From: Burkholderiaceae bacterium
GTDB taxonomy: Bacteria; Pseudomonadota; Gammaproteobacteria; Burkholderiales; Burkholderiaceae_E
Assembly (NCBI GenBank): GCA_016710525.1
Contig: JADJVQ010000052.1
Location: 1 to 46,804, forward strand
Direction of reading: 5' to 3'
Length of the DNA stretch: 46,804 nt
In this document: piece by piece, positions 24,752-35,021 of the stretch
Layout of the letters: each line of letters opens with the position of its first letter
Position numbering within the stretch: the first letter of the stretch is position 1
The notes under the pieces: model-generated
What the model was told of the DNA's origin: nothing
Databases searched by the model: none
What the model saw: only the letters and a program-made list of their open reading frames with translations
Position numbers and translations under genes: made by a program

Positions 24752-25210
24752 CTAATGGCGGTAGAAGGTTTCGACCTCGCGGAAGGCCTCGACCAGGGTC
24801 TTGTTGCCGCCATGCACCGCCTTGAACGGGCCACGGCCCGTCATCACGACCAGGCGCGGCACCAGGGGCATGCGCACCAGCCGGACCCGGGAGATCTCGT
24901 GCCAGGCGAACTCCTTGGGGGTGAGCCAGTCCTGGCGGATGCCCCGGCCATCGATGGTGGTCTTGCCGGTCAGGATGTACCAGGTGCTCATCAGCAGCAC
25001 CCCACCGCCCGCGGCCATCAGCATCAGCACCGGCCAGGCGACGTCGGGGCGCTTGAGCAGCACCTGTCCGCCATACAGCAGCAGGCTCGCCACCGTGCTG
25101 GCCGTGGTGGCCCGCGCCCAGAGGGTATAGGAAGGACCGCTGACCGCCTGCGCGAACCGGTGCTCCGGCAGCACGCTGGCCGGTTCGGTCGAGTCGTCGG
25201 GGGCGCTCAT
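24752..25210 (-). CDS. small membrane protein of unknown function
   Basis: A 152-aa protein with two hydrophobic spans (~residues 35-50 and 58-80), then a soluble part (~82-152) with 'TIDGRGIRQDWLTPKEFAWHEI', reminiscent of bacterial PH-like membrane-anchored domains, and a conserved-looking 'GRGPFKAVHGGNKTLVEAFREVE'. I do not recognise a function. Its ATG overlaps the upstream DUF1289 stop as ATGA, indicating translational coupling, and the MBL gene follows 10 bases downstream. Confidence 0.8.
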   Translation of the reverse strand: MSAPDDSTEPASVLPEHRFAQAVSGPSYTLWARATTASTVASLLLYGGQVLLKRPDVAWPVLMLMAAGGGVLLMSTWYILTGKTTIDGRGIRQDWLTPKEFAWHEISRVRLVRMPLVPRLVVMTGRGPFKAVHGGNKTLVEAFREVETFYRH

Positions 25211-25425
25211 TTGACGCCGGCGGCCCGTTGCGCGCGGCGTATCGGCAGCGCGGTCCAGATCGCGCTGCGCTGCTCGTCGGGCATCGAGCCCCACTGCGCA
25301 ATCTCGTCGAGCGTGCGCAGGCAGCCCTCGCACCAGCCCGTGACCGGGTCGATCCGGCACACCGAAATGCACGGACTGGACACCGTGCGACGGGGCGGCG
25401 GGGTCGGTCGCGGTGGAACGGTCAT
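25207..25425 (-). CDS. DUF1289 small Cys-rich protein
   Basis: A 72-aa protein with the DUF1289 pattern: 'SPCISVCRIDP', then 'WCEGCLRTLDEIAQW', i.e. CxxxC and CxxC, likely an iron or zinc site. This family (YdhL-like) is widespread in proteobacteria and is uncharacterised. The start at 25425 (MTVPPRP) fits family length; an in-frame ATG at 25461 would overlap liuE. The stop overlaps the next gene's start (ATGA). The location just behind liuE suggests cotranscription with the leucine genes. Confidence 0.85.
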   Translation of the reverse strand: MTVPPRPTPPPRRTVSSPCISVCRIDPVTGWCEGCLRTLDEIAQWGSMPDEQRSAIWTALPIRRAQRAAGVK

Positions 25426-25438
25426 CGGGACGCGCGGC

Positions 25439-26372
25439 TCATGCGGCGGCCGATTGTTCATCGCGGCTTTGCTGTTTGGCGAACAGCGCATTGCCGGCGC
25501 GCGACATCGACTTGCGGCCCAGGAAGGCGCTGATCCACTGGCCGGCGCCGACCATCTGGTCCAGGTCGATGCCGGTCTCGATGCCCAGCCCGTTCAGCAG
25601 GAACAGCACGTCCTCGGTGGCGACATTGCCGGTCGCCCCCTTGGCGTAGGGGCAGCCGCCCAGTCCGGCGATCGAGGTGTCGAAGCGCGACACGCCGACC
25701 TGCAGGCTGGCATAGACATTGGCGATCGCCTGGCCGTAGGTATCGTGGAAATGGCCGGAGATCTGGCCGATCGGGTATTCGCGCGCGGCGGCCTCGAGCA
25801 CCCGCTTGACCTGTTCGGCATTGCCCACGCCGATGGTGTCGGCGATGCCGATCTCGTCGCAGCCCAGGTCGCGAAACCGCTTGACGACGTCGACCACCGA
25901 CTGCCACGGGCACGTCACCCTGGTAGGGGCAGCCGAAGGCCACCGACACGGCGGCGCGCACGCGCATGCCCGCCGCCTGCGCGGCCTGCGCCACCGGGCG
26001 GAAGCGTTCGATGCTCTCGGCAATCGAGCAGTTGATGTTGCGATGGGAAAACGCCTCGCTGGCTGCGCCGAAGATCACCACTTCGTCCGCCTTCGATGCG
26101 AGCGCGCCTTCGAAGCCCTTCATGTTGGGCGTGAGCACCGAGATGATCACTCCGGCCGGGCGCGGGATGCGCGCCATGACCTCGGTGGCGTCGGCCATCT
26201 GCGGAATCCACTTGGGCGACACGTAGGAGGTGGTCTCGAGGTTGCGCACGCCGGCGGCCAGCAGGCGCTCGCACAGCCCGACCTTGATGTCGACCGGAAC
26301 CGGCTGCTTTTCGTTCTGCAGTCCGTCGCGCGGACCGACTTCGGTGATGTGCACGCGCTGGGGCAGGCTCAT
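25439..26372 (-). CDS. liuE: hydroxymethylglutaryl-CoA lyase, frame broken by one extra base at 25908-25910
   Basis: This lyase cleaves HMG-CoA to acetyl-CoA and acetoacetate, the last step of leucine breakdown. The N-terminal part (26372 to ~25910) has 'VHITEVGPRDGLQNEK' and 'NMKGFEGAL'. After 'FGCPYQGDVP' the match jumps to another frame, continuing 'WQSVVDVVKRF', 'DEIGIADTIGVGN', 'ISGHFHDTYGQA' and the catalytic loop 'GLGGCPYAKGATGN'. Removing one G from the GGG at 25908-25910 restores a continuous ~310-aa protein of normal length with all motifs, so this is likely a sequencing error. It is downstream of a hydroxyacid dehydrogenase in the liu block. Confidence 0.88.
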
Positions 26373-26399
26373 GTTCGGGCTCCTGGAAAACGGCGCGGC

Positions 26400-27419
26400 T
26401 CAGTAGCCGCGCTGACGATTGACAATGCCACTGACCGATTCTCCCTGCTGCAGCCGCAGGATCTTGTCGGCGACCTGGCGCGCTGACGGGGCGATCAGGG
26501 TCTGCGCCGCAACGTGCGGTGTCAGGCGGATTTTAGGGTGCTGCCAGAAGGCGTGGCCCGCGGGCAGCGGCTCGTGCTGGAAGACGTCGAGCGTGGCGCC
26601 GGCGATCGGCCCGCTGTCGAGCGCGGCCAGCAGCGCCGCTTCGTCGACCAGGGCGCCGCGGGCGACGTTGATCAGCCAGGCGCCGGCAGGCAGGGCCGCC
26701 AGCGCGCGTTCGTCGATGAGGCCGCGGGTCTGGGCCGTGAGCGGTGCCATCAGGATCAGCACGTCGCAGCCGGCCAGAAACACCGGCCATTGGAGGGCGC
26801 CATGCAGGCAGTTCACGCCATCGATCCGATGCGGGCTGCGCGCGAATCCGCTGACCGCGAACCCCATGGCCGCCAGCCGGCGGGCCAGCTCGCCGCCCAG
26901 CGCGCCCAGGCCGAACACGCCCACCCGAAGGCTGGCCGCCGGGCGCGATTCGAGTTCGCGCCAGAGCCCTTCGCGCTGCTGGCGTTCGTATTCGCCTGCC
27001 AAGGTCAGGCGGCGCAGGATCTCGTGCAGGCAATACAGGAACATCTGGTCGGCCATGCCGGCGTCTTCGAGCCGGATGACGGGCAGCCGCTCCGGCAGGC
27101 CGTCCAGGTCGAGCAGGTGGTCCACGCCCGCGCCGGCGGTGAAGAACGCAGCCAGGTCCGGATGCTCGGCGAAATACTCGGCCGGCGGTTTCCAGCCGAC
27201 TCCGAAGTGAGTGACCGCTTGTCCGCAGTCTGCTTCAGGTGTGACGGCTGCTTCGATGGCAGGCGATTTTCTGCGGGACCGCGGCAGCGGCCAGGCGCGC
27301 ACCTGCGCGTGCGGCAGCAGGGCCCTGAGGGCGCGGCACCAGTGATCGCGTGCCGCCTTCTGCGGGTGCACGACGCTGAGCTGCAATGCAGACGAGCGCT
27401 CAGTCGTCGAGCGCGGCAT
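26400..27419 (-). CDS. D-2-hydroxyacid dehydrogenase (glyoxylate/hydroxypyruvate reductase A-like)
   Basis: A 339-aa NAD(P)-dependent reductase. It has 'FFTAGAGVDHLLDL', the Rossmann motif 'VGVFGLGALGGELARRL', 'LILMAPLTAQTRGLIDERAL', 'LINVARGALVDEAAL' with the catalytic Arg, Glu in 'FQHEPLP' and catalytic His in 'RLTPHVAA'. The layout matches GhrA, with an extra ~25 residues near the N-terminus. The ATG at 27419 overlaps the upstream serine hydrolase stop by 20 bases. Its place between liuD and liuE is not part of the standard leucine route; it may reduce a 2-oxoacid such as ketoisocaproate (speculative). Confidence 0.87.
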   Translation of the reverse strand: MPRSTTERSSALQLSVVHPQKAARDHWCRALRALLPHAQVRAWPLPRSRRKSPAIEAAVTPEADCGQAVTHFGVGWKPPAEYFAEHPDLAAFFTAGAGVDHLLDLDGLPERLPVIRLEDAGMADQMFLYCLHEILRRLTLAGEYERQQREGLWRELESRPAASLRVGVFGLGALGGELARRLAAMGFAVSGFARSPHRIDGVNCLHGALQWPVFLAGCDVLILMAPLTAQTRGLIDERALAALPAGAWLINVARGALVDEAALLAALDSGPIAGATLDVFQHEPLPAGHAFWQHPKIRLTPHVAAQTLIAPSARQVADKILRLQQGESVSGIVNRQRGY

Positions 27420-28186
27420 AGACCATCGTACGGAACAGGGCCCGGTACTCGTCGCGTTGGGCCGGCGCCTGCACCATCATCACGGCGAACAGTTCGCGGG
27501 CGGGGTCGACCCAGAAGGTGGTGCCGGCGATGCCGCCCCAGAAGTACGAGCCGATCGACCCGGGCAGCGGCGCCAGGCCCCGCGTGGGTCCGAACCGCGA
27601 AGCCCAGCCCGAAGCCATGCCCTGGCGCCAGCAGCGGGCTGGCGCTGGGGATGCTGCCCAGGTGATCGGCGGTCATGAACGCGAGCGTGTCACGCGAGAC
27701 CAGGCGCTTCGTCCGCCGCGCGGCGGCGCGCCCCCCGCGCCCGCGCGCGCCACCCCCCCCCCCCCCCGCCCGCCCGGCGCGCCCCCCCCCGCCGCCCCCC
27801 CCCCCGCCCCCCCCCCCCCCACCCCCGCCGCCGGCCCCCCACGGCCCCGCCCGCCGCGGCCCACCCCCCCCCCCCCCCGGGGGGGGGGGGGGGCCCGGGG
27901 GGGGGCCCCGGGGCGGGTTTTTTTTGCCGGCTCCTCTTGGGGGGGGGGGGGGGGGGGGGGGGCGCGGGGAGGAACGGGAAAAGGGCGGGGGGGGGCGGGG
28001 GGGCCGGGGGGGGGGGGGGGGGCGGCCGCCGGCATTTGCCCAGGCGACGCGGCCGCGCCGCCCGATCATCGCCACCGCACCCGGCAGCCGGCACCGGTCG
28101 ATCTCGCGCTGCAGCGCGCCCGCAAGCCGGCCCAGACGCGCCGGATCGAGGCCGGCGTCCTGTGGGCGAGTCCATTCGAGTTCCAT
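27400..28186 (-). pseudogene. beta-lactamase-family serine hydrolase with its centre replaced by C/G homopolymer
   Basis: Both ends are recognisable. The N-terminal ~55 residues ('PQDAGLDPARLGRLAGALQRE', 'LPGAVAMIGRRGRVAWAN') end near 28025; the C-terminal ~100 residues ('TLAFMTADHLG', 'GHGFGLGFAVRT', 'GSYFWGGIAGTTFWVDP', 'YRALFRTMVYAALDD') begin near 27715. Between them, 27720-28030 is nearly pure C then G runs, in place of the ~230 residues that should hold the SxxK nucleophile. In addition, CCCC at 27578-27581 has one base too many for the frame. The intact paralogue at 33.5 kb shows what is missing. It is probably an assembly gap rather than a natural deletion. Confidence 0.8.
27720..28030. 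repeat. low-complexity C/G homopolymer block
   Basis: The left half is C-rich and the right half G-rich. The centre is exactly C15 (27864-27878) followed by G15 (27879-27893), then T8 at 27918-27925 and G24 at 27939-27962. There are no coding features; apparent ORFs here are poly-Pro, poly-Gly or poly-Arg translations. It interrupts a serine hydrolase gene. Confidence 0.9.
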
Positions 28187-28228
28187 CGGTCTGCCTTCCT
28201 GGGGTGTCGGTTGTGGGTGGGCGCCGGA

Positions 28229-30254
<2,026 letters not shown>

Positions 30255-30261
30255 GGCGCTC

Positions 30262-31092
30262 TCACTCGTCTGCTTCGTCGTCGTCGTCATCGGGTGCGGC
30301 CGGCGGCTCGGGAACCCAGCGCGGCTTGCGCTTTTCGAAGAATGCGCTGATGCCTTCCTGGGCATCGTCGGAGGCCCGCACGCGGGCCAGCCGGCTCGCG
30401 GTGTCGCGGGTCAGTTCGTCGTCGATCGGGCGCCCGACCACATCGCGGATCAGCTGCTTGGTCTCGGACATCGCGTTGGGGCTGGCCATCACCAGGTGGC
30501 CCAGCATCGCATTGACCGTCGCGTCGAGTTCATCGGCCGGCGCGAGTTCGTGCACGAATCCGATCCGATAGGCCTCGGCGGCGTCGAAGGGCTCGGCGGT
30601 GAGGAAGAAGCGGCGCGCCCGCGCCTCGCCCATCGCCTTGATCACATAGGGGCCGATCATCGCGGCGATCAGCCCGAGCTTGACCTCGGACAGGCAGAAC
30701 TTCGCGTCGTGAGAGGCCACGGCGATGTCGCAGGCGGCGACCAGTCCCATGCCGCCAGCATAGGCCGCGCCCTGGACCCGGGCCACCGTGGGCTTGGGGC
30801 TTTCGTAGATCAGTCGCATCAGGCGCGCCAGTCCGATCGAGTCCTCGCGGGCTTCATCGGGCGTCATCTCGCGGGCCGTCTTGAGCCAGTTCAGGTCGGC
30901 GCCGGCGCAAAACGCCTTGCCGCGGCCGGCCAGCACGATGGCGCGCACGCCGTCGTCCTCGATGGCGGCGCTGAAGGCATCGGTGAGTTCGGCGATGACG
31001 AGGTTGTCCAGCGCGTTGCGCATCTTGGGACGGTTCATCCAGATCAGGGCGATGCCCTGGGCGTACTCGGTCTGGAGGGTCTGGTAACTCAT
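30262..31092 (-). CDS. liuC: enoyl-CoA hydratase family protein, probable methylglutaconyl-CoA hydratase
   Basis: A 276-aa crotonase. 'MNRPKMRNALDNLVIAEL', the oxyanion loop 'AFCAGADLNWLKT', 'VQGAAYAGGMGLVAACDIAVAS' and 'FCLSEVKLGLIAAMIGPYV' carry the family active site. The position between the MCC beta and alpha genes is the standard liuC location, where it hydrates 3-methylglutaconyl-CoA to HMG-CoA. An unusual acidic tail (PDDDDDEADE) ends the protein. It lies 50 bases after liuB and 7 bases before liuD. Confidence 0.92.
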   Translation of the reverse strand: MSYQTLQTEYAQGIALIWMNRPKMRNALDNLVIAELTDAFSAAIEDDGVRAIVLAGRGKAFCAGADLNWLKTAREMTPDEAREDSIGLARLMRLIYESPKPTVARVQGAAYAGGMGLVAACDIAVASHDAKFCLSEVKLGLIAAMIGPYVIKAMGEARARRFFLTAEPFDAAEAYRIGFVHELAPADELDATVNAMLGHLVMASPNAMSETKQLIRDVVGRPIDDELTRDTASRLARVRASDDAQEGISAFFEKRKPRWVPEPPAAPDDDDDEADE

Positions 31093-31142
31093 GGTGTCTT
31101 TCGGGAAAGGCGCGATACGTGTCGGGGAGCCGGCTCGCGGCA

Positions 31143-32750
31143 CTAGATGCGGAACACGCCGAACTTCGTCTCGGGGATCGGGGCATTCATGGCTGCCGAC
31201 AGTCCCAGGCCCAGCACCGTGCGGGTGTCGGCCGGATCGATGATGCCGTCGTCCCAGAGCCGGGCGGTCGCGTAGTAGGGGTGCCCCTGCAATTCGTACT
31301 GGGCGCGGATCGGGGCCTTGAAGGCCTCCTCCTCGTCGCCGCTCCATTGGCCGCCGCGGCCGGTGATGCCGTCGCGCCGCACGGTGGCCAGCACCGCGGC
31401 CGCCTGCTCGCCGCCCATCACGCTGATGCGCGCATTGGGCCACATCCACAGGAAGCGCGGCGAATAGGCGCGCCCGCACATGCCGTAGTTGCCGGCGCCG
31501 AAGCTGCCGCCGATGATCACGGTGAACTTGGGCACCTGCGCGCAGGCCACCGCGGTGACCATCTTGGCGCCGTGCCGGGCGATGCCTTCGTTTTCGTACT
31601 TGCGCCCGACCATGAAGCCGCTGATGTTCTGCAGGAACACCAGCGGGATCTTGCGCTGGCAGCACAGTTCGATGAAGTGCGCGCCTTTGGCGGCGGACTC
31701 CGAGAACAGGATGCCGTTGTTGGCGATGATGCCCACCGGCATGCCGTGGATGTGCGCGAAGCCGGTGACCAGCGTGGCGCCGAAGCGCGCCTTGAATTCG
31801 TCGAACTCCGAGCCGTCGACCACCCGCGCGATCACCTCGCGCACGTCGTAGGGCTTGCGGGTGTCGGTGGGGATCAGGCCGTAGAGCTCGTGTGGGTCGT
31901 AGGCCGGCGGGCGCGGCTCGCGCAGCGCCAGCGGCACCTCCTTGCGGTGATTCAGGTTGGCCACCACCCGGCGCGCCAGCGCCAGCGCATGGGTGTCGTT
32001 GGCGGCCAGGTGATCGGCCACGCCCGACAGGCGCGTGTGCACGTCGCCCCCGCCCAGGTCCTCGGCGCTGACTTCCTCGCCGGTGGCCGCCTTCACCAGC
32101 GGCGGGCCGCCCAGGAAGATCGTGCCCTGGTTGCGCACGATGATGGTCTCGTCGCTCATCGCCGGCACATAGGCGCCGCCGGCGGTGCACGAGCCCATCA
32201 CCACCGCGATCTGCGGCACGCCCATCGCCGACAGGTTGGCCTGGTTGTAGAAGATGCGCCCGAAGTGTTCGCGGTCGGGGAACACCTCGTCCTGGTTGGG
32301 CAGGTTGGCGCCGCCCGAATCGACCAGGTAGACGCAGGGCAGGCGGTTCTCGCGCGCGACTTCCTGGGCCCGCAGGTGCTTCTTGACGGTGATCGGGAAG
32401 TAGGTGCCGCCCTTGACGGTGGCGTCGTTGCACACGATCACGCATTCGACGCCGCTGACGCGGCCGATGCCGGTGATGATGCTCGCGCAGGGTGTGTCGC
32501 CATCGTGCAGGCCGTGGCCTGCCATCGGCGACAGTTCCAGGAACGGTGTGCCGGGATCGAGCAGGTTCTGCACCCGGTCGCGCGGCAGCAGCTTGCCGCG
32601 CGCCGTGTGCTTGCTGCGCGCGGCCTCGCCGCCGCCGGCCGCGTGGATCGCCATCTGCGCATGCAGGTCGCCGACCTGCATGCGCATCGACTGCGCGTTC
32701 AGGTTGAATTGTTCGTCACGCGTGTTCAGCTTGGTCTCAATGCGTCTCAA
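31143..32750 (-). CDS. liuB: 3-methylcrotonyl-CoA carboxylase beta (carboxyltransferase) subunit
   Basis: A 535-aa carboxyltransferase, the usual MCC-beta length, starting with TTG at 32750 (RRIETKLNTRDEQF). GGAG lies 7 bases upstream, and the next in-frame ATG (32831) would add a Pro-rich stretch inside the regulator gene. Family motifs are 'LVDSGGANLPNQDEVFPDREHFGRIFYNQA' (in parts), 'GSCTAGGAYVPAMSDE', 'IFLGGPPLVKAATGE', 'FLQNISGFMVG' and 'GGSFGAGNYGMCGRAYSPRFLWMWPNA' (in parts). It transfers CO2 from biotin to 3-methylcrotonyl-CoA. Its start overlaps the TetR gene by 14 bases, so the two are coupled. Confidence 0.94.
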   Translation of the reverse strand: MRRIETKLNTRDEQFNLNAQSMRMQVGDLHAQMAIHAAGGGEAARSKHTARGKLLPRDRVQNLLDPGTPFLELSPMAGHGLHDGDTPCASIITGIGRVSGVECVIVCNDATVKGGTYFPITVKKHLRAQEVARENRLPCVYLVDSGGANLPNQDEVFPDREHFGRIFYNQANLSAMGVPQIAVVMGSCTAGGAYVPAMSDETIIVRNQGTIFLGGPPLVKAATGEEVSAEDLGGGDVHTRLSGVADHLAANDTHALALARRVVANLNHRKEVPLALREPRPPAYDPHELYGLIPTDTRKPYDVREVIARVVDGSEFDEFKARFGATLVTGFAHIHGMPVGIIANNGILFSESAAKGAHFIELCCQRKIPLVFLQNISGFMVGRKYENEGIARHGAKMVTAVACAQVPKFTVIIGGSFGAGNYGMCGRAYSPRFLWMWPNARISVMGGEQAAAVLATVRRDGITGRGGQWSGDEEEAFKAPIRAQYELQGHPYYATARLWDDGIIDPADTRTVLGLGLSAAMNAPIPETKFGVFRI

Positions 32751-33426
32751 GGGCGACTCCGGGGGCTTTTCGGGATTTTCGGGTCGGGCCGCGGGCGGCC
32801 GCGGGGCGGGCGGGCACCCTGCCGGCGCCATCGTCGGCGCGGCCGACGCAGCGCATCACCAGCCCGGTGTACAGCGCGACCAGTTCGGGCTGCTTGAGCC
32901 GGCCGGCCTCGCGGTACCAGGTGCCCACGCCGGTGAGCATCGCCAGGATCGCGAAAGTGCTCACCTTGGGGTCGGACAGGGTGAAGTCGCCGCTGGCGCA
33001 GCCCGCGGCGAGGATCCGGGTGAGTTCGCGCTCGTAGCGCTTGCGCAGCGCCACCACGCGCCGATAGTCGTCGGGCGCGAGGCTGCGCAATTCCATGTTG
33101 GCGACGAAGACCTCACGCCGGCGCAGCGTGTGCGAACGGATGTGGAAGTCGATGAACGCGCGCAGCTGCCCGGTGGGCCCGGCATCGGCCGGGCGCTCCA
33201 GACGCCACTGCTCGAGCAGGAAATTCAGGTGTTCGAGCAGCAGCGCGACCAGCAGCTGCGCCTTGCTGGGAAAGTAGCGGTAGATCGAGCCGGCCTGCAG
33301 GCCGACCTTCTCGGCCAGTTCGCGCAGGGTCATGGCCTCGAAGCCGCGGGCCGCGATCAGATCGATCGCAGCCTGGCGAATGGCTTCTTCGGTGCGCGCG
33401 CCGTCTGAACCGGTGGTGCGGGCCAT
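32737..33426 (-). CDS. TetR-family regulator of the leucine/isovalerate cluster (LiuQ-like)
   Basis: A 229-aa regulator. The N-terminal HTH 'TLRELAEKVGLQAGSIYRYFPSKAQLL' (in parts) is classic TetR; the helical ligand domain is divergent and ends in a basic, Pro/Arg-rich tail. It heads the liu genes and overlaps liuB. A TetR-type regulator, LiuQ, has been proposed from comparative genomics to control branched-chain-acid catabolism in beta-proteobacteria, so that role is inferred here. The 32-bp palindrome upstream (33474-33505) and GATAAT (33473-33468) suggest autoregulation. Confidence 0.88.
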   Translation of the reverse strand: MARTTGSDGARTEEAIRQAAIDLIAARGFEAMTLRELAEKVGLQAGSIYRYFPSKAQLLVALLLEHLNFLLEQWRLERPADAGPTGQLRAFIDFHIRSHTLRRREVFVANMELRSLAPDDYRRVVALRKRYERELTRILAAGCASGDFTLSDPKVSTFAILAMLTGVGTWYREAGRLKQPELVALYTGLVMRCVGRADDGAGRVPARPAAARGPTRKSRKAPGVALETH

Positions 33427-33473
33427 GGGGGGTGGGGGACTGCCGGCAGGGTTGAATCGGCCGGCAGATTATC

Positions 33474-33505
33474 ATGGAATTGAACGGCCGACCGATTAAC
33501 TCCAT
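33474..33505. promoter_or_regulatory. 32-bp palindromic operator upstream of the TetR-liu operon
   Basis: The two 16-base halves match as inverted repeats with few mismatches: left ATGGAaTTgAaCGGcc, right gaCCGaTTaAcTCCAT (lower case marks the less symmetric bases). It is 47 bases upstream of the TetR start and ends one base from a leftward -10-like GATAAT (33473-33468), so it covers the spacer/-35 region. Binding by the adjacent TetR protein is inferred. Confidence 0.7.
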
Positions 33506-33521
33506 GCGATCGCGCGTACGT

Positions 33522-34816
33522 TCAGTCGACGATCGACTGGTAGACCAGTTCGCGCATCAGGTAGCGATAGGGCAGCCGGGACAGCGGCGACTGCATCATC
33601 AGGATCGCGAACAGTTTTTCCTTGGGGTCGATCCAGAAGTAGGTGCCGTAGGCGCCGCCCCAGAAGTAGTCCCCGGGACTGCCGTGCAGCGGGCTGCGGC
33701 CGACGTCGTTTCGCACCGCGAAGCCCAGCCCGAAACCCTGGCCCATCGCGGGGCCGGGCAGCAGCGCCTCGAATCGCGGCATGTCGGCGCCCATCGCGGT
33801 GCCCGGGGGCAGGTGGTCGGCGGTCATCAGTTCGATCGTCTTGCGCGAGACCAGCCGCACGCCGTCGAGCTCGCCGCCGTTCAGCCAGAACTGGCAGAAG
33901 CGGGCGTAGTCGGCGATGGTCGAGACCATGCCGCCCCCGCCCGACTTGAACGCGACTTCGGTGGTGATCGGCGGCACCCGCGGCAGCTCGTTCTTGGGCC
34001 CCTCGCGTTGCGGCCGGGCGCCGCGCTCGGCCTTCGCCTGCGGCGCGTGAAAGCCGGTGTCGGTCAGTTTCAGCGGGCCGGCGATCCGCTCGGCGATGAA
34101 ACGGTCCAGCGGCAGTCCGCTCACGACCTCGACGATGCGCCCGAGCACATCGGTGGAGACGCTGTATTCCCAGGTGCTGCCGGGCTGGTAGGTCAACGCC
34201 AGCTTGGACAGCTTGGCGACCAGCTGCTCGTTGGTGTCGTCGGGCGAGCCGACCTTGGCGTCGACGTAGGCCTGCTTCAGCGGGTTCTGGCCGGCCGCGC
34301 CATAGGTCAGGCCCGAGGTATGGCGCAGCAGGTCCTGGATGGTCATCGCCTTGCGCGGGGATTCGAGCACGACCTCGGAGCGGCCGTCGGCCGAGCGGCG
34401 GACCACACCCACCTTCAGGTCCTTGAACGAAGGAAGGTACTTCGCGGCCTCGTCGGCGATCGACAGCCGCCCTCTTCGGCCAGCATCATGATGGCCAGCG
34501 AAGTGAACGGCTTGGTCATCGAAGCGATGCGAAAGACAGTGTCGGCCCGCATCGGCGCGCGGGTGTCGGGGTCGCGCAAGCCGAAGCTCTCCTGGTAGGC
34601 GACCTTGCCCCTGCGCGCGACCAGCACCACCGCGCCGGGGATTTCGCCCTTGTCGACGCCCAGCTTCATCCGGTCGCTCAGGCGCTGCAGCCGCGCCGCG
34701 GACAGGCCGACCTCCTCGGGCCTGGCGGCCCTGGGCAGTTCCTGGGCGGCCAGCGCGGTGGCGCCCGCCACAGCCAGCGTGGCAGCGACCATCTTGGCCA
34801 TGGTTCTGATCTTCAT
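33522..34816 (-). CDS. exported beta-lactamase-family serine hydrolase, frame broken at 34470-34472
   Basis: A signal peptide (MKIRTMAKMVAATLAVAGAT, ending ALAAQ) precedes a class-C/EstB-like domain. It has the nucleophile SMTK in 'FRIASMTKPFTSLA', Tyr in 'WEYSVSTDVLGRIVEV', and 'HGSPGDYFWGGAYGTYFWIDP' near the end. After 'IMMLAEEG' the match moves to another frame ('RLSIADEAAKYLPSF'); one missing base in CCC 34470-34472 accounts for it, giving a 431-aa protein. The start at 34816 has GGAGAG upstream. It is probably an esterase or D-peptidase-like enzyme in the periplasm. Its close similarity to the damaged gene at 27.4-28.2 kb marks them as paralogues. Confidence 0.87.
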
Positions 34817-35021
34817 TGAGTCTCTCCCCCGAGACAAGGCGCGGAACTCGAGATGGGCCGCATGCCAGGCGCTGTGATAGATCGGAATCGGCGAGTGTGC
34901 AAACCCGAGCGCTCACTTCCGGAATCCGGGTCAGGCGGCGCGAAGTGGCCGCATCGCGGGCCGCGCGCCGCGCCGGAAGCGGTGAGAGAATGCGGCCTCC
35001 GACTTGCCCTGAGGCTGCGCC

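Noticed and set aside
32751..32831. Longer ATG start for liuB
   Set aside because: It would add a Pro-rich stretch inside the TetR coding region; the TTG with GGAG gives the normal family length.
34912..34986. Inverted repeat CTCACTTCCGG / CCGGAAGCGGTGAG between the serine hydrolase and racemase-like genes
   Set aside because: The arms are 50 bases apart and need a three-base bulge; the evidence is too weak for an operator.
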